Source: Alistipes sp.
Lineage (GTDB): Bacteria > Bacteroidota > Bacteroidia > Bacteroidales > Rikenellaceae
Length of the DNA stretch: 7,516 nucleotides
Direction of reading: 5' to 3'
NCBI GenBank assembly: GCA_017631135.1
Contig: JAGBTW010000107.1
Coordinates: 1-7,516 of the forward strand
Part shown: positions 5,731-7,516 of the stretch, one piece after another
How positions within the stretch are numbered: position 1 is the stretch's first letter
Layout of the letters: each line of letters opens with the position of its first letter
Position numbers and translations under genes: made by a program
The notes under the pieces: generated by a model
What the model saw: the letters and a program-made list of their open reading frames with translations, nothing else
Told to the model about the DNA's origin: nothing
Database searches by the model: none

Positions 5731-6429
5731 ATGTTCACTATTAACGATATACTTTACGAGGATAACCACCTTATTGTTGTCAACAAGCATGTTGGCGACT
5801 TGGTGCAGAGCGATCCCGACGGCACAGAGGCTATCGAGGATCAGATTAAGGCGATGATAAAGATTCGCGACCACAAGCCCGGCGCTGTATTCCTTGGTGT
5901 TGTGCACCGCATCGACCGCCCCGTTAGTGGCGCTGTGGTCTTTGCCAAGACATCAAAGGCGTTGGCACGTCTCAACGAGATGATTCGTAACAAGCAGATT
6001 AAGAAGACCTACTGGGCAATTACCGAGGAGCGCCCCGCAGAGGAGGAGGGCTCGTTGCGCCACTTCATTGCGCGCAACGCAAAAACCAACCGCTCACACG
6101 CCTATCAGAAGCCAAAGGGCGATGCCAAGGAGGCATTGTTGGACTACCGCGTGTTGGGTGCTTCGACAAACTATACACTTGTAGAGGTAGACCTCAAGAC
6201 GGGTCGCCACCATCAGATACGCGCACAGCTCTCGGCTATTGGTTGTTCAATCAAGGGTGACCTCAAATATGGCGCAAAGCGTTCTAACAAGGATGGTGGT
6301 ATCTCCTTGCACTCGCGCCGCGTGGAGTTCTTGCACCCCGTAGGTGGCAAGCCCATCTCGGTCACTGCCCCCACACCCAAGGGTGATGGTCTTTGGGACT
6401 TCTTCGAGTGCGCACAGACAGAGGCATAG
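5731..6429 (+). CDS. RluA-family RNA pseudouridine synthase (no S4 domain)
   Basis: Isomerises uridine to pseudouridine in rRNA or tRNA. The 232-residue protein starts directly with the catalytic domain: ILYEDNHLIVVNKHVGDLVQ (7-26), the family motif VHRIDRPVSG (58-67) with catalytic Asp62, FAKTSKAL, KTYWAI (92-97), LKTGRHHQIRAQL (155-167) with the conserved Arg, GDLKYGA and ISLHSRRVEFLHPV near the end. It lacks the N-terminal S4 RNA-binding domain of RluC and RluD, which makes it resemble RluA/TruC-type short members. The target site cannot be named from sequence, so no symbol is given. It is second in the cdd operon and ends one base before the dtd start, implying coupled translation. Confidence 0.92.
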   Translation: MFTINDILYEDNHLIVVNKHVGDLVQSDPDGTEAIEDQIKAMIKIRDHKPGAVFLGVVHRIDRPVSGAVVFAKTSKALARLNEMIRNKQIKKTYWAITEERPAEEEGSLRHFIARNAKTNRSHAYQKPKGDAKEALLDYRVLGASTNYTLVEVDLKTGRHHQIRAQLSAIGCSIKGDLKYGAKRSNKDGGISLHSRRVEFLHPVGGKPISVTAPTPKGDGLWDFFECAQTEA

Positions 6430-6430
6430 C

Positions 6431-6883
6431 ATGAGGTTGCTTATACAGCGTGTCACCGAGGCGCGCTGCCATATTGATGGCAAGGTATTCAGCGAGATAG
6501 GCAAGGGCTTGGTTGTCCTTGTTGGCGTGGGACACGACGAGACACACGAAGACCTCGAGTGGCTCACCAAGAAGCTCGTGCAGCTGCGCATCTTCGACGA
6601 CGAGGCGGGTGTTATGAACTGCTCGGTGCAGGATGTCGAGGGCGAGGTGATGGTGGTGAGCCAGTTTACACTACACGCCATGACAAAAAAGGGCAACCGC
6701 CCCTCGTGGATAAAGGCTGCCCCCGAGGCGGTGTCGCGCCCCCTTTATGAGGAGTTTGTGGCTATGGTCGAGGAGGCACTTGGACACAAGGTCGCTACGG
6801 GTAGCTTTGGTGCGGACATGAAGATAGAGCTTACGAACGATGGTCCTGTGACCATTTGGATAGATTCAAAAAACAGAGAGTAA
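6431..6883 (+). CDS. dtd: D-aminoacyl-tRNA deacylase
   Basis: Homodimeric proofreading enzyme that removes D-amino acids (and mischarged glycine) from tRNA in the cytoplasm. The 150 residues match the family. Seen: MRLLIQRVTEA start, SQFTL (77-81) active-site strand, GNRPSW (88-93), FGADM (127-131) and NDGPVT (136-141), the second signature loop. The frame is open 29 codons further upstream to an ATG at 6344, but that part overlaps the pseudouridine synthase gene and has no family similarity, so the ATG at 6431, one base after the preceding stop, is taken as the start. It is third in the cdd cluster; the next gene begins 18 bases later. Confidence 0.96.
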   Translation: MRLLIQRVTEARCHIDGKVFSEIGKGLVVLVGVGHDETHEDLEWLTKKLVQLRIFDDEAGVMNCSVQDVEGEVMVVSQFTLHAMTKKGNRPSWIKAAPEAVSRPLYEEFVAMVEEALGHKVATGSFGADMKIELTNDGPVTIWIDSKNRE

Positions 6884-6901
6884 ATAGCTCTGCTATAACT
6901 T

Positions 6902-7516
6902 ATGAGACGAATATTTTACTTTGTAACACTACTTCTTGTCGCTATAGCGTGCGAAAAGGAGGTTGAGTTTAGTTGTCGTGTGGTTGAGAGCGAGGTAGAA
7001 AATATCACCGAGACCTCGGCAACACTCACAGCAACGGTGCACGCAACAGACTACTCGCTTATTAACCGCATAGCATTTATAGTTGGATCCAATAGCGACA
7101 ACATGGATATATACCCCACAAATATTGGTCGTATGGTAGAGCTCGAGCTCGACGACCTTAAGCCCGCAACGGCATACCAATATAATATAGTGGTATACGC
7201 AAATGGCGACAGCTGGATTTTGGAGGGCGGTAATTTTGCGACTTTGAGCGTCAATAACGAGCCTGAACCTGAACCAGAACCAGAACCAGAAGAGCCTGAA
7301 ATAGTAGAAGTTCCCGAAATATATTTAGAAACAATTCGTCCAAAATTGGAAAAATTCCCAGACCTTATTGAAGGAATCGACGATAAAAACGACATAGAAG
7401 AAATGTTTAATTCATACCTTATATGGCAAGAAAGAAACCTAATCGAACCTATTGCAATAGGTCAAAACTGTAAAACAGTATTTGTATTTAATCCAATTAT
7501 CCAAAAAATCGAAGAA
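6902..7516 (+). CDS. Fibronectin-III-like surface lipoprotein, 3' end cut by window edge
   Basis: The first 205 codons of an unfinished gene. Residues 1-16 form a signal peptide (MRR, then hydrophobic) ending in a lipobox-like AIAC with lipid-attached Cys17. The acidic EKEVE after the cysteine resembles the charged export tags of surface-exposed Bacteroidetes lipoproteins. Residues about 24-116 look like one fibronectin-III/Ig-like beta domain (ITETSATLTATV, then LKPATAYQYNIVVYANG). A Glu-Pro linker follows (120-133), then an unrecognised region rich in Ile, Glu and Lys. Codon use changes at the linker: Glu is 8 GAG to 2 GAA before it, and 2 GAG to 17 GAA from it on. The start follows an in-frame TAA at 6896-6898. 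Function is unknown; a cell-surface binding or enzyme module is plausible. It lies 18 bases after dtd but is functionally unrelated. Confidence 0.85.
   Translation, partial: MRRIFYFVTLLLVAIACEKEVEFSCRVVESEVENITETSATLTATVHATDYSLINRIAFIVGSNSDNMDIYPTNIGRMVELELDDLKPATAYQYNIVVYANGDSWILEGGNFATLSVNNEPEPEPEPEPEEPEIVEVPEIYLETIRPKLEKFPDLIEGIDDKNDIEEMFNSYLIWQERNLIEPIAIGQNCKTVFVFNPIIQKIEE
7259..7300 (+). repeat. Short tandem repeat encoding a Glu-Pro linker
   Basis: Repeats of the hexamer GAACCA/GAACCT encode alternating Glu-Pro (residues 120-133 of the lipoprotein), including three GAACCA units in a row at 7271-7288. Such linkers are extended and rigid. The tandem DNA could change length by slippage. 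It marks the boundary at which codon use changes. Confidence 0.8.

Noticed and set aside
6344..6430. Upstream extension of dtd by 29 codons
   Set aside because: It overlaps the conserved end of the pseudouridine synthase gene and adds residues not found in the deacylase family; the ATG at 6431 gives the expected N-terminus.
6884..6896. Small hairpin ATAGC-TCT-GCTAT directly after dtd
   Set aside because: Only five A/T-rich pairs, with no U-tract, so it is not a convincing terminator before the lipoprotein gene.
6915..6925. TACTTTG resembling a -7 box near the lipoprotein start
   Set aside because: It has one base too few between TA and TTTG and lies inside the signal-peptide codons.

Overview
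The window looks like chromosomal DNA of a Bacteroidales-type bacterium of moderate G+C. Three promoters match the Bacteroidetes pattern (TTTG, a spacer of 19-20, then TAnnTTTG, each time TATCTTTG). The genes lack clear Shine-Dalgarno sequences, codons such as GAG, CTC and CCC are favoured, and the window ends in a Bacteroidetes-style fibronectin-type lipoprotein. An Alistipes-like relative is possible, but the genus cannot be fixed from this sequence.

Left part, minus strand: the first 1291 bases hold most of prfC (peptide chain release factor 3), cut by the window edge, with its own promoter. Just upstream is a strong terminator that closes a three-gene methionine operon transcribed in the same direction: metY (O-acetylhomoserine sulfhydrylase), metX (homoserine O-acetyltransferase) and hom (homoserine dehydrogenase). 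Together they convert aspartate semialdehyde to homoserine, then O-acetylhomoserine, then homocysteine.

Centre (4914-5254): this 341-base divergent intergenic region is the most interesting part. The met operon promoter lies over 200 bases upstream of metY. The leader RNA encodes an apparent 28-residue peptide in which 7 residues are methionine. Around it are an 8-bp inverted repeat that brackets the ORF, a small hairpin holding the leader stop codon, a UNCG-type tetraloop hairpin and a hairpin just before metY. This is the layout expected of ribosome-mediated attenuation by methionine supply. The leader ORF and the repeats are seen directly; the mechanism is inferred.

Right part, plus strand: a second promoter drives cdd (cytidine deaminase), followed closely by an RluA-family pseudouridine synthase and dtd (D-aminoacyl-tRNA deacylase), probably one operon for nucleotide salvage, RNA modification and tRNA proofreading. 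Last comes a lipoprotein gene cut by the window edge: signal peptide, one fibronectin-III-like domain, a Glu-Pro repeat linker, then a region with clearly different, A/T-ending codon use that suggests a mosaic gene.
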